A stretch of DNA of 64,000 nt from Levilactobacillus enshiensis (lineage in GTDB: Bacteria > Bacillota > Bacilli > Lactobacillales > Lactobacillaceae): the NCBI RefSeq assembly GCF_007115095.1, contig NZ_SULH01000001.1, forward strand, positions 353,409 through 417,408. The letters run 5' to 3'. The notes under the pieces were generated by a model. The model did not search any database. It saw nothing but the letters and a program-made list of their open reading frames with translations, and was not told the DNA's origin. Shown here piece by piece: positions 27,170 through 37,585 of the stretch. The number at the start of each line of letters is the position of its first letter. The stretch's first letter is position 1. The position numbers and the translations under genes were made by a program.

Positions 27170-28573
27170 TTAATCGTTTAAATTGTACCGTAGCTTCATG
27201 TGTTCTGAACCAAACGTGACCATGTCACCCAGTAACTTGGTTTGACGCGTGAAGGATTCATTGGACAACTTTTCGTTAGCGTCCTTCAAAATATTAACGT
27301 CGGCACCGTTCTTGATAGCGGCGTCCGTGTCATTTTGAATCTTACGGTAAGCGCCCATAGCCTCTAAGGCAAAGGTGTTACGGAAGTCGACGTATAAGTC
27401 GTAGTCCGTGTCACCCAGTAAAGCGGTGGTGCAGCTCAACCAGTACATGTGATTCAAGTTGAATGTGCCATCGGCATCCTTGTAAACGGCGGGTGTGTCG
27501 TCAACGTTAGCGTAGAAAGGAACGACCGTGTTGAACGTGTTGGCACCAAAGGCTAACCAGTGAATACCGGCAATGCTGTCAGGCACGTTATTTCTGATTT
27601 GGAGAATGTGCACATCGTGGTTCCGGTTGATACCGATTGGCCGGAACTTCGTCTTGTCGGCTTCGGAGCCGTCGCCGTAAACGTCGTACTTCGTGTTTTC
27701 AAAGTGAGAACTCAATACGTACTTAACGTCTTCAATGGAAATCTTGCGGTTAGCGTGGCAGATGAATGGCAGGTCTTGGTCTTGCGGGTCCTGTTCAACA
27801 TCAGGGGAGAAGTACTTTTGACCGAACCAAGCACGCGGGTTGTTGTAAACTGTATCCTTGGTAGAAGCACTACCGAAAATGTGACGGAGGTTAACCGTAT
27901 CGAAATCAGGGTTTAAGCTGTAGGTTTCAATCATGTCTTCCAGGTCATCAGAGGCCATGGTGTCGTCAGCGCTGAAATCGAAGAAATCGATGTTCATCCG
28001 GTTAGGGGCAACGACATAAGCATCGTCTGGAATCCGCTTAGCAGCCCAGTGGTGACCACCGATGGTTTCAAGCCACCAGATTTCGTTGTTGTCGGAAAAG
28101 GCAATACCGTTTGGTTCGTAAGTCCCATAGTCTTTTAAGAGACTACCTAAACGTTCAACCCCTTCGCGGGCGCTGTGAATGTAAGGCAAGACCAAAGTTA
28201 CCAAGTCTTCTTCACCAATACCACCAGCAACGTAAGGGTCGATGCCCAAGATGCGTGAGTTAGTGGTGATCGTTTCAGTCGCGGACATGGCGATGTTGTC
28301 GCTGTTGATTCCGGCAGCTGGCCAGATACCGTTCGTTAAAATTGAGTTGGGAATAGATGTGTAACGCAATGGGTTATCGGGTAATTTAACCTCGACACCA
28401 CTGATAACGGCTTTGTAGTCGCGTGGTTGGTCAGCAGGATTGACCACGACAAATTTTTCAGGGTCGAGGGCCTCGTGACCATCGTCGTTCCGCGAAATAA
28501 TCGTTGAACCATCGAGTGAGGCTTTTTTTCCAACCAAAATGGTGGTACATGAACCTTTAATTCGTTTTTCCAT
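27170..28573 (-). CDS. pepD: Dipeptidase, peptidase family C69
   Basis: 467 residues. Ntn-hydrolase-type dipeptidase. The N-terminal [26 protein letters not shown] places the expected catalytic cysteine at residue 8 after a short propeptide, as in Lactobacillus PepD proteins. [33 protein letters not shown] is the conserved substrate-channel region. The frame is open to 28618, but ATG 28573 is chosen because AAAGGAG precedes it and because a longer N-terminus would bury the processing site. Cytosolic, works downstream of Opp and PepN. Confidence 0.94.
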   Translation of the reverse strand: MEKRIKGSCTTILVGKKASLDGSTIISRNDDGHEALDPEKFVVVNPADQPRDYKAVISGVEVKLPDNPLRYTSIPNSILTNGIWPAAGINSDNIAMSATETITTNSRILGIDPYVAGGIGEEDLVTLVLPYIHSAREGVERLGSLLKDYGTYEPNGIAFSDNNEIWWLETIGGHHWAAKRIPDDAYVVAPNRMNIDFFDFSADDTMASDDLEDMIETYSLNPDFDTVNLRHIFGSASTKDTVYNNPRAWFGQKYFSPDVEQDPQDQDLPFICHANRKISIEDVKYVLSSHFENTKYDVYGDGSEADKTKFRPIGINRNHDVHILQIRNNVPDSIAGIHWLAFGANTFNTVVPFYANVDDTPAVYKDADGTFNLNHMYWLSCTTALLGDTDYDLYVDFRNTFALEAMGAYRKIQNDTDAAIKNGADVNILKDANEKLSNESFTRQTKLLGDMVTFGSEHMKLRYNLND

Positions 28574-28653
28574 GAATGCAGCACTCCTTTTAACCCGTAT
28601 TATATCATTGAAACCCATGAGAAGAGAAGTGGTTGCGCAGATGGTTGGCGCAT

Positions 28654-29421
28654 TTATGGCGTGGTATCAGTCTTGTGCTGAACTTCGTCGGGGGAAGGGG
28701 ATTGCCGGGTGGATCGTAGCAGGTCGCGCAATTCCTGATTCTGTTTTTCAATGGCAGTCAGTTGTTGGGTAACGCGCTGATACTCGGACGATTTCCCCCG
28801 ATTCGCGAAGTAGGTGGTGATGGTACTCGTCAGCGCGCCAATAAAGCCGATGCCGACGAGCATGAGCAGGGTGGCGGCAACCTTGCCGACAGTTGTGTGT
28901 GGGGCAACGTCGCCGTAACCGACCGTGGTGGCAGTGGCAATGGCCCACCACAGAGCCTCTCCCCAGGAGACGTGTTCGGCATAGGAATAAAGCGTAGCGG
29001 CGAGAATCAAGATGGCCATGCAGGCCCAGATTAAGTAAATGAAACCGTTGGTGCGCAGAAAACGTTTCAGTGTCTGGCGAAGCTTACCAATGAAACCAAT
29101 CAAGCGGATGAACCGGAAGAGACGGACGAGTCGAAATAAACGGGTGATCCGCGCTAAACGGAAGAAACTAAAGATGGTACTTAACGGAATGATGGCCAAG
29201 AGATCGAAAATGTTGTGGCGAAAGAAGACCCATTTTTGCTTAGATCTTGCGAAGCGGACAACGTAGTCCACGGTAAAAGCGGCTAAGATGCCATCATCCA
29301 TGACACACCAAGGAAGCTCTTGAATGTGAATCAGATTGGAGAAGTCAAGGATTGCCAAGGTAATTGACCAGAGCGCCAAAATGACGACACCAAGATTATA
29401 TGCTTTTTGCCACGAGCTCAT
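28654..29421 (-). CDS. Voltage-gated-type potassium channel protein
   Basis: 255 residues with six predicted membrane segments. An arginine-rich S4-like helix ([23 protein letters not shown]) with Arg every third or fourth residue is followed by the pore with the selectivity filter [10 protein letters not shown] short cytosolic coiled-coil ([23 protein letters not shown]) ends the protein. This is the small bacterial Kv-like (Ion_trans) family, a homotetramer in the membrane. Start ATG 29421 is preferred over GTG 29430: the GGGGGGG tract serves as the ribosome site about 8 bases before it. Stands alone. Confidence 0.9.
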   Translation of the reverse strand: MSSWQKAYNLGVVILALWSITLAILDFSNLIHIQELPWCVMDDGILAAFTVDYVVRFARSKQKWVFFRHNIFDLLAIIPLSTIFSFFRLARITRLFRLVRLFRFIRLIGFIGKLRQTLKRFLRTNGFIYLIWACMAILILAATLYSYAEHVSWGEALWWAIATATTVGYGDVAPHTTVGKVAATLLMLVGIGFIGALTSTITTYFANRGKSSEYQRVTQQLTAIEKQNQELRDLLRSTRQSPSPDEVQHKTDTTP

Positions 29422-29537
29422 ACGACTCACCCCCCCTTAATTGTGTTCAGTATGACATGACAAAACTGAGGTACTCAAGGGGATGGCTTGGTAGTGGAAG
29501 TGGGCTAACTATACCAGTTGTCGACCAATTTTGTTTA

Positions 29538-29562
29538 TAATCTAAATATAAAATATAGATTA
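29538..29562 (+). promoter_or_regulatory. Inverted repeat overlapping a -10-like box upstream of the secreted phosphatase gene
   Basis: TAATCTA (29538-29544) and TAGATTA (29556-29562) form a perfect 7-bp inverted repeat. TATAAT occupies 29536-29541. A cre-like TGGTAACGTTTACA lies at 29587-29600 (two departures from consensus). Confidence 0.45.
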
Positions 29563-29638
29563 ATGCTTTACGGGGTGTCCTGATTATGGTAACGTTTACA
29601 ACTGGAGGAGATACAACTTTCAGGGAGGAAATTAAAAG

Positions 29639-30514
29639 ATGAATCAGATGATGAAAACCGGTTTGACCGTTGTGTTAGGAACAATGCTATTTGGGAGTAT
29701 GGGGACGCCGGTTGTTGCTAATGCAGCAAGTAAAACGATTTATGGTACAAAGATTCCGTTGAAGGGTGCTAGTAACGTTCAGGACATGGGCGGCATCAAA
29801 ACTAAGAATGGTCATCGGATTAAAGCCCATCGGATTATCCGCTCAAACAAGATGATCAATTACACCAAAAATGATATCAAGGTCATTACATCAACATATA
29901 AATTGAAAACAGTGGTTGACTTTCGTTCGGGTAATGAAATTAAAAACACACCCGACGTTAAGATTGCTCACGTAAAATACATTAAAGATGGTGTGGTCAA
30001 GGACTCTAATTTTGGTGGTAACTCACAAGCAGAGTTTGCCCAACAGTTAGCGACGATGGATCCTAATCATATGCCAGAATTCTACCAAGGTTTAGTCAGC
30101 GATAAAATCTCAATCAAGGGGTACAAAATTTTCTTTAACCAGTTGCTTAAGCAAAAGAAGGGATCGACTCTCTTTCATTGTACGGATGGTAAAGATCGGA
30201 CTGGAATTGGTGCAATGCTCTTCCTGTCCGCGATGGGGGTCAGCAAGCAGACGATTATGAAAGAATATCTACGTTCCAATCATAACTTAGCTCAGGAAAA
30301 CAAAATTGCGATTTCGGCAATGGATAAAGTGACGACGAATAAGAATGCGCGGGCCAATTTCCGTCGGTTGAAAGCCGTTAAGAAGTCCTACTTGAATGCT
30401 GCCTACAAGACGATTAATCAAAAATATGGTTCGGTGGACAACTTTTTGAAGACGAAGATTGGCTTGACTACTCATAAAAAAGCACAGTTACGGGCAATGT
30501 ATTTGACGAAGTAA
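29639..30514 (+). CDS. Secreted tyrosine-protein phosphatase-like protein
   Basis: 291 residues. A signal peptide covers about 1-30, with a hydrophobic core and an ANA-AS cleavage site. The mature part is a Y_phosphatase3-type domain: the N-terminal NVQDMGGIKTKNG with RIIRSNKM, a VVDFRSGNEI strand, and the P-loop FHCTDGKDRTGIGAM with catalytic Cys and Arg. Proteins of this class in Firmicutes dephosphorylate phosphotyrosine or phosphoinositides outside the cell. GGGAGG lies 10 bases before the ATG. Not part of an operon. Confidence 0.88.
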   Translation: MNQMMKTGLTVVLGTMLFGSMGTPVVANAASKTIYGTKIPLKGASNVQDMGGIKTKNGHRIKAHRIIRSNKMINYTKNDIKVITSTYKLKTVVDFRSGNEIKNTPDVKIAHVKYIKDGVVKDSNFGGNSQAEFAQQLATMDPNHMPEFYQGLVSDKISIKGYKIFFNQLLKQKKGSTLFHCTDGKDRTGIGAMLFLSAMGVSKQTIMKEYLRSNHNLAQENKIAISAMDKVTTNKNARANFRRLKAVKKSYLNAAYKTINQKYGSVDNFLKTKIGLTTHKKAQLRAMYLTK

Positions 30515-30546
30515 CCAGTTATAAAAAGTAAGCTCCTCCAAAAAAG

Positions 30547-30575
30547 GCCTGAACGCGTCACTGTTCAGGCTTTTA
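30547..30575. terminator. Terminator after the secreted phosphatase gene
   Basis: GCCTGAAC (30548-30555) pairs with GTTCAGGC (30564-30571), then TTTT. AAAAAA on the left would also allow minus-strand function. Confidence 0.82.
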
Positions 30576-30612
30576 AAAAAAGCTGAGCAAATGGTTAGCC
30601 ATCAGCTCAGCC
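30574..30612 (-). terminator. Terminator after the flavoprotein gene
   Basis: Minus strand: GCTGAG...CTCAGC (30612-30583) with an inner ATGG/CCAT pairing, followed by seven T. Confidence 0.78.
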
Positions 30613-30676
30613 TTAAGTGTTTCTAGTTGAATTACTATCAGTGCGGATGTAACTTGAGTCTATATCTAGCAGACAT

Positions 30677-30698
30677 AGTGCGCCCAATTTAGACTAGA
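30677..30698. repeat. Fragment of the dispersed element's right-hand module
   Basis: AGTGCGCCCAATTTAGACTA matches AGTGCACCCAATTTAGACTA (complete copy, 52769-52788) with one difference, and the 58 kb copy with three. It overlaps the stop codon of the flavoprotein gene. Confidence 0.5.
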
Positions 30699-31677
30699 TT
30701 GCCGTGGTCAGGCTAGAGTCAGTGATAGGTGCAGTATCGCCTAAAATCTGATTGGCAACGTAGGTGGCTTCAACCGTGATGGCTGGTGTCACCTTAGCCC
30801 GTTGTTTGGCAATCACGTCGCCGATTGCGTAGATATTGTCACCGTTAGCGCGTAAATGATCGTCGACCGCAATATCGTTAGGGTTACTGTAAATCCCGGC
30901 ATTCTCCAACCCCAGGTGTGTCACATTTGGTTCGCGGTCAGTCATGTTCAACACGTAGCCAGTGGCAAGGTTAGCGCCGTTGGAGGTGATGACCTTGTAG
31001 CCTGTGGGTGTTATAGCAATGGCGTGGGCAGTGTCATTGAAGTAAAATTTGGCGCCAGCCGCTTCCATTTTAGCAATGAGTTTAGAAGCTTGGCTGGAAT
31101 TAAAACCATTTACCATGTGTGAGTCGTGATCAATAATCGTGACCTGAGCACCCAATTCCATAATTAAGGCGGCAAACTTCAAGGAAGCCATGCTGGCCCC
31201 GATGAAAGTTACGTGAGCGGGTAACTCTGACAGATTGAGAAGGTCATGGCTATCATGCATGAACTCCCAGCCACTGATTTGAAGTCGCTTTGAATGCCGA
31301 CCGGTCCCGATAACAATTTTTGCAGCGCGAATCACTTCGCCATTAATTTGAATACAGTGGTTGCCCATGAGAACGGCGGAGCCATGGAAAACGGCGATAC
31401 CTGCTTGGGTCAGTCGAGTCGTCATTTGGCGGGGAAGGGGATCAATGACGTGCTGTTTGTAGGTTCTGAAGCTTTTCCAATCAATGGCGGCCGTCGTCAG
31501 CCGTTGGTCGCGGTAATCCTGAAGTTGTGCGAGTAGTTCAGCGGGTTCGCTCGACAAGCGATTAGTGTCCCGTTCGATAAGGGCCACCGATTTGCCTGCT
31601 TGGTTGAGTATGGTCGCGGTATGCCATGTTGCGTGGCTACTGCCAATAAGGACGACGTCGTAATTTGTTTCTATCAT
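30694..31677 (-). CDS. FAD/NAD(P)-dependent oxidoreductase lacking the redox disulphide
   Basis: 327 residues. A pyridine-nucleotide-disulphide oxidoreductase-like protein: N-terminal FAD-binding strand YDVVLIGSSHATWHTATIL, a KIVIGTGRHSKRL linker, a second nucleotide fold VTFIGASMASLKFAALIMELGAQVTIID, and the FAD-contact DNIYAIGDVIA near the end. The usual CxxxxC pair after the first fold is missing, and both glycine loops are altered. The C-terminal dimerisation domain is absent (about 450 residues in glutathione reductase). Start ATG 31677 is chosen over 31770 because the upstream stretch overlaps marR and is not family-like. It is downstream of an OhrR-like gene and probably controlled by it. 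Confidence 0.75.
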   Translation of the reverse strand: MIETNYDVVLIGSSHATWHTATILNQAGKSVALIERDTNRLSSEPAELLAQLQDYRDQRLTTAAIDWKSFRTYKQHVIDPLPRQMTTRLTQAGIAVFHGSAVLMGNHCIQINGEVIRAAKIVIGTGRHSKRLQISGWEFMHDSHDLLNLSELPAHVTFIGASMASLKFAALIMELGAQVTIIDHDSHMVNGFNSSQASKLIAKMEAAGAKFYFNDTAHAIAITPTGYKVITSNGANLATGYVLNMTDREPNVTHLGLENAGIYSNPNDIAVDDHLRANGDNIYAIGDVIAKQRAKVTPAITVEATYVANQILGDTAPITDSSLTTAI

Positions 31678-31741
31678 TAATTGAAAAACCTCGTTTTCTA
31701 AATTTTGGTCGTGCACGATTGATACGAATGAAGAAAAGATG

Positions 31742-32182
31742 CTACTTGAGCATCCGTTGTAGGGTAGCAATCAATTCGTGATTCATAGCTAGGGTGTCAT
31801 TGTATTTACTAACATCAACATTCTGCTGGGCAACACATTGATGAATAGCGGCAAATATTTCTGGTTTCGCGTCCCGTGCCTGTTCAGTCAGGGAAACAAT
31901 CAATTGTCGATGGTCGGTAGCTGGCAGACGACGTGTCAACCAACCATTTGTTTCCATCCGCTTCAATAAAGGTGTCAGAGTATTGCTACCAAAGTCGAGC
32001 CGTTCGCCAAGCTTATGTAGCGGTTGTCGATCCTCTTCCCATAGTGAAAGGAGGACGAGATACTGCGGGTAAGTTAGCTGAAATGGTTCGAGGGCCTGCT
32101 TATAAAATTTGGTAAACAGCCGGCTAGCGTGGTAGACCGAGAAACATAGTTGGTTGGTTAAAGTCATATCGTCTGGTGCCAT
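31742..32182 (-). CDS. MarR-family regulator, OhrR-like (one-cysteine)
   Basis: 146 residues. The winged-helix core FQLTYPQYLVLLSLWEEDRQPLHKLGERLDFGSNTLTPLLKRMETNGWLTRR, with DHRQLIVSLT as the wing, is characteristic of OhrR. Cys13 in NQLCFSVYHASRLFTKFYK matches the peroxide-sensing cysteine of OhrR, next to the Tyr residues that hold it. In the family, oxidation by organic hydroperoxides or hypochlorite releases DNA. GGAG precedes the ATG. A palindrome inside its own promoter is a likely autoregulatory site. It is linked to a flavoprotein rather than to an Ohr peroxidase. Confidence 0.85.
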   Translation of the reverse strand: MAPDDMTLTNQLCFSVYHASRLFTKFYKQALEPFQLTYPQYLVLLSLWEEDRQPLHKLGERLDFGSNTLTPLLKRMETNGWLTRRLPATDHRQLIVSLTEQARDAKPEIFAAIHQCVAQQNVDVSKYNDTLAMNHELIATLQRMLK

Positions 32183-32220
32183 GCGCGATCACTCCAATTC
32201 AATTGCGTACGATTTAATTT

Positions 32221-32249
32221 ACTATAAGCTAGTTTATCTTAGCTGTCAA
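32221..32249 (-). promoter_or_regulatory. Promoter with MarR/OhrR operator between -35 and -10
   Basis: Minus strand: -35 TTGACA (32249-32244), 17-bp spacer, -10 TATAGT (32226-32221). The palindrome TAAGCTA-GTT-TATCTTA (32225-32241) sits across the spacer and predicts steric repression. Confidence 0.72.
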
Positions 32250-32632
32250 CTATATTTAGTGAACATTACAGGTAATGTCAGTTTAATTAATATCTAAATA
32301 GTTAGCTTGTTATAAGGCCTACAAACTGGTTGAAATCGTTACCCTTTCGTGTGATGACGGGTTTTACATGGCAAATCAAAATTAGCCATATTGGTCAATG
32401 TGTGAGGTGATTGTGAATCGATTTTAGGAGTGATTTATGGCCAGAAATTTTTATTTTAATTTTGGAATACGGCCGCAATTTTTTGGGAATTTAGGGTTTT
32501 GATTACAAATTAAATATGAATCTAGGCAAGAAAGTTACAGGGCGTTCGGTTGTATTACTCGGCATTAGCCTTTAAAATAGGACTATTGAGCAAGACGATA
32601 TAAAGAAGAAATGATTATTTAAGGAGCCAGCC
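32250..32632. other. AT-rich intergenic region before recQ
   Basis: No coding signal. It must hold the recQ promoter. AAGGAG lies just before the recQ ATG. I see no strong hairpin or repeat. Confidence 0.4.
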
Positions 32633-34405
32633 ATGATAGATTTAGCGGCAGCACAACAAGTATTAAAGACAACGTTTGGCTACGACGAATTTCGTCCGGG
32701 CCAACGCGCAGTGATTGAACATGTGCTAGCCGGAGATAGTAGCTTAGCCATCATGCCTACGGGTGGCGGGAAGTCCCTGTGTTATCAAATTCCGGCGATG
32801 TTGTTTGCGGGGATTACGGTAGTTGTGTCGCCGCTGATTTCCTTGATGAAGGATCAGGTCGATGCGTTAAATGACAGTGGAATTCCGGCAACCTTTATCA
32901 ATAGTTCATTAGAATGGCCGGAGATTCAAGAACGGCTAGCAGCACTACACGATGGTGCTTACAAGTTACTCTATGTTGCCCCCGAACGCCTAGACTCAGC
33001 AGCCTTTATTCAAGCTTTGGGGCGGTTGCCAATTGACTTATTAGCTGTGGATGAAGCACACTGTATTTCACAATGGGGACATGATTTTCGGCCGAGCTAC
33101 CTGGCACTGAGTACGGCAATCGAACAATTACCCACTAAGCCACAAGTGTTGGCACTCACGGCGACGGCGACGGAGCAGGTGGTAGATGACATTCGGCAGC
33201 AATTAAAGATTGCGCCACAAAATGAGGTTAACACCGGATTCGCACGGGACAATCTCAACCTGACTGTGGTCAAGAACCAAGATACGGATCGTTATATTTT
33301 GGATTATTTGAAAGTTAACGCCGGTGAAACGGGAATTATTTATGCCAGTACGCGTAAAGAAGTTGAGCGGCTGACAAAAATGTTGACGCGCCATCATGTT
33401 CGAACTGCGGCTTACCATGCAGGACTGCCCGATGAAGAACGGCGGCAAAATCAGGAAGACTTCCTATATGATCGGATTCAGGTCATGGTTGCGACCAATG
33501 CATTTGGGATGGGTATCGACAAGAGTAACGTGCGGTTTGTGATTCACGCGCAGGTGCCGGGCACGTTAGAAGCCTACTATCAAGAGGCGGGCCGGGCTGG
33601 TCGGGATGGCTTACCTAGTGAGGCCATTTTGCTGTATCGCGCGCAGGACCTACAGATTCAACGGTTCTTCATTGACCAGTCGGAAGAAATGGACGAGGAG
33701 CACCGTCAGCGTTCCTACCATAAATTACAGGTGATGAATCAATATGCCAACACGCAAGGGTGCTTGCAACAGTTTATTTTGGCCTACTTTGGCGAGGACT
33801 CGGAGCCATGTGGCAGGTGTAGTAACTGTCTGGATGATCGGGAAGCACAAGATGTGACGACCGCGGCCCAGAAGGTGTTATCGTGTGTTGTTCGGCTGCG
33901 GTCACGTTATGGTAAAGGCATTGTAGCCCAGGTTTTGACAGGCGCCCACAACCAGCGAATTCGGGAGAACCATTTGGAAGAGTTACCCACGTATGGCATC
34001 ATGCAGGGGCAGCGTCAAAAGAGTGTCGGCGAGTTAATTGATTTCTTATCCGCGGCAGGCTACCTGCAGAGTGTTGGTGGTCAGTACCCGACACTGCAAG
34101 TTACGGCTACTGGTGCGGCAGTCCTTAAAGGAGAAGAGCAAGTCTACCGTAAGATGGCGCGACAGGTTAAACGCCTAGTGCCAGAGAATGACGAACTTTT
34201 TGGAAAGCTCCGCGAGTTACGGCGCAGTTTAGCAGAAGAACAACATGTACCGCCATTTGTCATCTTCTCGGATAAGTCGCTTCATGGCATGTGTGAAGTC
34301 CTGCCAACGAATGAGGCGGAATTCCTATCCGTGAAGGGTGTCGGTCAGAGCAAGTTGGAGAAATACGGGGCGACATTTATGACGGTTATTCGGGAAAATA
34401 AATAA
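32633..34405 (+). CDS. recQ: ATP-dependent DNA helicase RecQ
   Basis: 590 residues. 3'-5' SF2 helicase for recombinational repair. Walker A MPTGGGKSLCYQIPA lies near residue 43. The DEAH box with RecQ-specific loop reads AVDEAHCISQWGHDFRPSY, and motif VI is QEAGRAGRDG. The zinc-binding cysteine cluster is CLQQFILAYFGEDSEPCGRCSNC, then a winged RQC domain and a C-terminal HRDC domain (ELFGKLRELRRSLAEEQHVPPFVIF). Full length with no anomalies. AAGGAG precedes the ATG. Alone in its transcript. Confidence 0.96.
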   Translation: MIDLAAAQQVLKTTFGYDEFRPGQRAVIEHVLAGDSSLAIMPTGGGKSLCYQIPAMLFAGITVVVSPLISLMKDQVDALNDSGIPATFINSSLEWPEIQERLAALHDGAYKLLYVAPERLDSAAFIQALGRLPIDLLAVDEAHCISQWGHDFRPSYLALSTAIEQLPTKPQVLALTATATEQVVDDIRQQLKIAPQNEVNTGFARDNLNLTVVKNQDTDRYILDYLKVNAGETGIIYASTRKEVERLTKMLTRHHVRTAAYHAGLPDEERRQNQEDFLYDRIQVMVATNAFGMGIDKSNVRFVIHAQVPGTLEAYYQEAGRAGRDGLPSEAILLYRAQDLQIQRFFIDQSEEMDEEHRQRSYHKLQVMNQYANTQGCLQQFILAYFGEDSEPCGRCSNCLDDREAQDVTTAAQKVLSCVVRLRSRYGKGIVAQVLTGAHNQRIRENHLEELPTYGIMQGQRQKSVGELIDFLSAAGYLQSVGGQYPTLQVTATGAAVLKGEEQVYRKMARQVKRLVPENDELFGKLRELRRSLAEEQHVPPFVIFSDKSLHGMCEVLPTNEAEFLSVKGVGQSKLEKYGATFMTVIRENK

Positions 34406-34418
34406 AGTTATTGTCTAA

Positions 34419-34456
34419 GAAGCAGAACGGATCAATCAACCGGACTGCCTCTTTTA
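34419..34456 (+). terminator. Possible terminator after recQ
   Basis: GAAGCAG-ACGG (from 34419) pairs imperfectly with CCGG-CTGCCTC, followed by TTTT. Confidence 0.5.
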
Positions 34457-34623
34457 TTTTGAAGCCAGTTCACTTTGATCAAAATTTCAATTAGGGTAAT
34501 CTTGTTGTTAGTTATGCCAATTAGGTGACAGGTGCCAAGGAGGACAGTGTTGTACGAGGGTCTCACCAGTGGATTTCTTAATTCGATTGGGAAGGCAAAG
34601 TGCGTATATGTGTTCCAATACAT

Positions 34624-34661
34624 AAAAAAGCAGGGGGCCTGAGACAAAAAGTCTCAGACTC
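34624..34661 (-). terminator. Terminator after the first GH51 gene
   Basis: Minus strand: CAGGGAGTCTGAGAC, a five-T loop, GTCTCAGGCCCCCTG, then six T. A strong 15-bp imperfect stem. Confidence 0.9.
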
Positions 34662-34687
34662 CCTGTAGTTGACACAGTTAATGACGA

Positions 34688-36202
<1,515 letters not shown>

Positions 36203-37183
36203 TTAGTTGTAATTATAGGGAACGGGTTTGCCAAAATTAGGAGTGCCATCGTCGTTCCACGTGAACGGTTGGACCATTGTGTGCCGGTTAGGGTCGTACA
36301 GGGGATCACCCTTGATGTCAGTATAGTTTCGACAATGGTAGACGAGCATGTCGGTCTGATCATCTTCAGCGACCGTGAAGGAGTTATGCCCAGGACCGTA
36401 TTGCTGAATTGGCAGGTTGCTTTGGAAAACGGGAGTCTTAGACTTGGACCAATTTGAAGCGTCAAGTAAGTCAGCATCTTCAGGCACGGTCAGCATCCCC
36501 ATGGCATAGTTTTCGTCAGTGGCACTGGCAGAATAGGTGAGGAAGAAGCGGCCATTACGGTGTAAGACGGCCGGGCCTTCGTTGACCCAGAAAATCTTAG
36601 TTTCCCAGTCATACTCGGGCTTGGTCAACATTACGGGCTTGGTCTTTAACGTCCAAGGATTTTCCATTTCGGCAATGTAAATATTGGAGTTCCCTTTGAT
36701 AGCGGGATCCTTTTGTGCCCAGACGTAGTACAACTTGTTTTGTGCTTCAAAGACAGTCGCGTCCAAAGCAAACGTATCCATCGGTGTCTCAATTTGACCA
36801 TGTTCAATCCAGTCAGATTCATCACGCATGGGGTCAGGATTGTCGCATTCGATGCAATACATCCGGTGCTGGAACATTCCGTTATGATCGAATTCTTTGG
36901 TGTGAGAAGCAGCAAAGTAGATGAACCACTTGCCATCTATGTAATGAATTTCGGGTGCCCAGATTAATTGACTCATAGGACCGCTGCCATCTGGGTGTTT
37001 CCGCCATACGGTACGTGGTGCGGCATTAGCTAAACCATTTAAGGTTTTTGCGCGCCGAATCTCGATTAGGTTGTAAGCCGGAACCGAAGCAGTAAAGTAA
37101 TAGTAGCCATCGGTGTGCTTGTAAATGTACGGGTCAGCCCGTTGAACAATTAGTGGGTTGATATAATCCTGTGCTTGGACCAT
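36203..37183 (-). CDS. Glycoside hydrolase family 43 protein (arabinosidase/xylosidase type)
   Basis: 326 residues, cytosolic five-bladed beta-propeller. The catalytic base is Asp17 in RADPYIYKH, the pKa-modulating Asp141 is in ALDATVFEAQ, and the acid Glu202 is in NEGPAVLH. LIWAPEIHYIDGKWFIYFAA is the conserved second-blade motif. The set fits alpha-L-arabinofuranosidase or endo/exo-arabinanase activity, with beta-xylosidase a weaker option. Start ATG 37183 with AAGGAG upstream. First gene of the GH43-GH51 unit, under a good promoter with cre and AraR-like site. Confidence 0.9.
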   Translation of the reverse strand: MVQAQDYINPLIVQRADPYIYKHTDGYYYFTASVPAYNLIEIRRAKTLNGLANAAPRTVWRKHPDGSGPMSQLIWAPEIHYIDGKWFIYFAASHTKEFDHNGMFQHRMYCIECDNPDPMRDESDWIEHGQIETPMDTFALDATVFEAQNKLYYVWAQKDPAIKGNSNIYIAEMENPWTLKTKPVMLTKPEYDWETKIFWVNEGPAVLHRNGRFFLTYSASATDENYAMGMLTVPEDADLLDASNWSKSKTPVFQSNLPIQQYGPGHNSFTVAEDDQTDMLVYHCRNYTDIKGDPLYDPNRHTMVQPFTWNDDGTPNFGKPVPYNYN

Positions 37184-37248
37184 AAGATTAGTCGCTCCTT
37201 TTAGAAAATTTATAAGTATTTAAACAATATATCTCTCAATAAATGCTA

Positions 37249-37295
37249 ATAAATACGTCTACTTGAAATATACAACCGTATGAAAACGCTGTCAA
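37249..37295 (-). promoter_or_regulatory. GH43-GH51 promoter with cre and AraR-like site
   Basis: Minus strand: -35 TTGACA (37295-37290), 17-bp spacer, -10 TATATT (37272-37267). The perfect cre TGAAAACGCTGTCA (37281-37294) overlaps the -35. ATAAATACGTCTACTT (37249-37264) lies at the likely transcript start and partly resembles the AraR box ATTTGTACGTACAAAT (9 of 16). Confidence 0.75.
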
Positions 37296-37519
37296 CCGAC
37301 AAACGGAATCTTTCGGATATAACCAGATCTTTTGGGAGAAGTCTACATTATTGGAAGGTCCACCTTTAAACAATTGATGACTATTAGCGGCAAGAGACTA
37401 CTATATTTAATGAGTTTTGAACGAAAAAATATATCCGAATAAGTGATTGGTAGCATCTATTTATCGATATTTTTGTTCACTTTTACTAAAGTGTCCGGAT
37501 GATTTTGTTCACTATTCGC

Positions 37520-37548
37520 TTTATATGAATACGCTTTCATCTTATACT
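37520..37548 (+). promoter_or_regulatory. msmK promoter with cre in the spacer
   Basis: -35-like TTTATA (37520-37525), 17-bp spacer, -10 TATACT (37543-37548). The cre TGAATACGCTTTCA (37526-37539) fills the spacer and is identical to that at 19923. Confidence 0.65.
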
Positions 37549-37585
37549 GAGTACAGATAAATTTTTGAAGGGAATGTTATACATA

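Noticed and set aside
34432-34647. 71-codon minus-strand ORF after recQ
   Set aside because: It runs across the GH51 terminator stem, has no ribosome site, and its composition is not protein-like.
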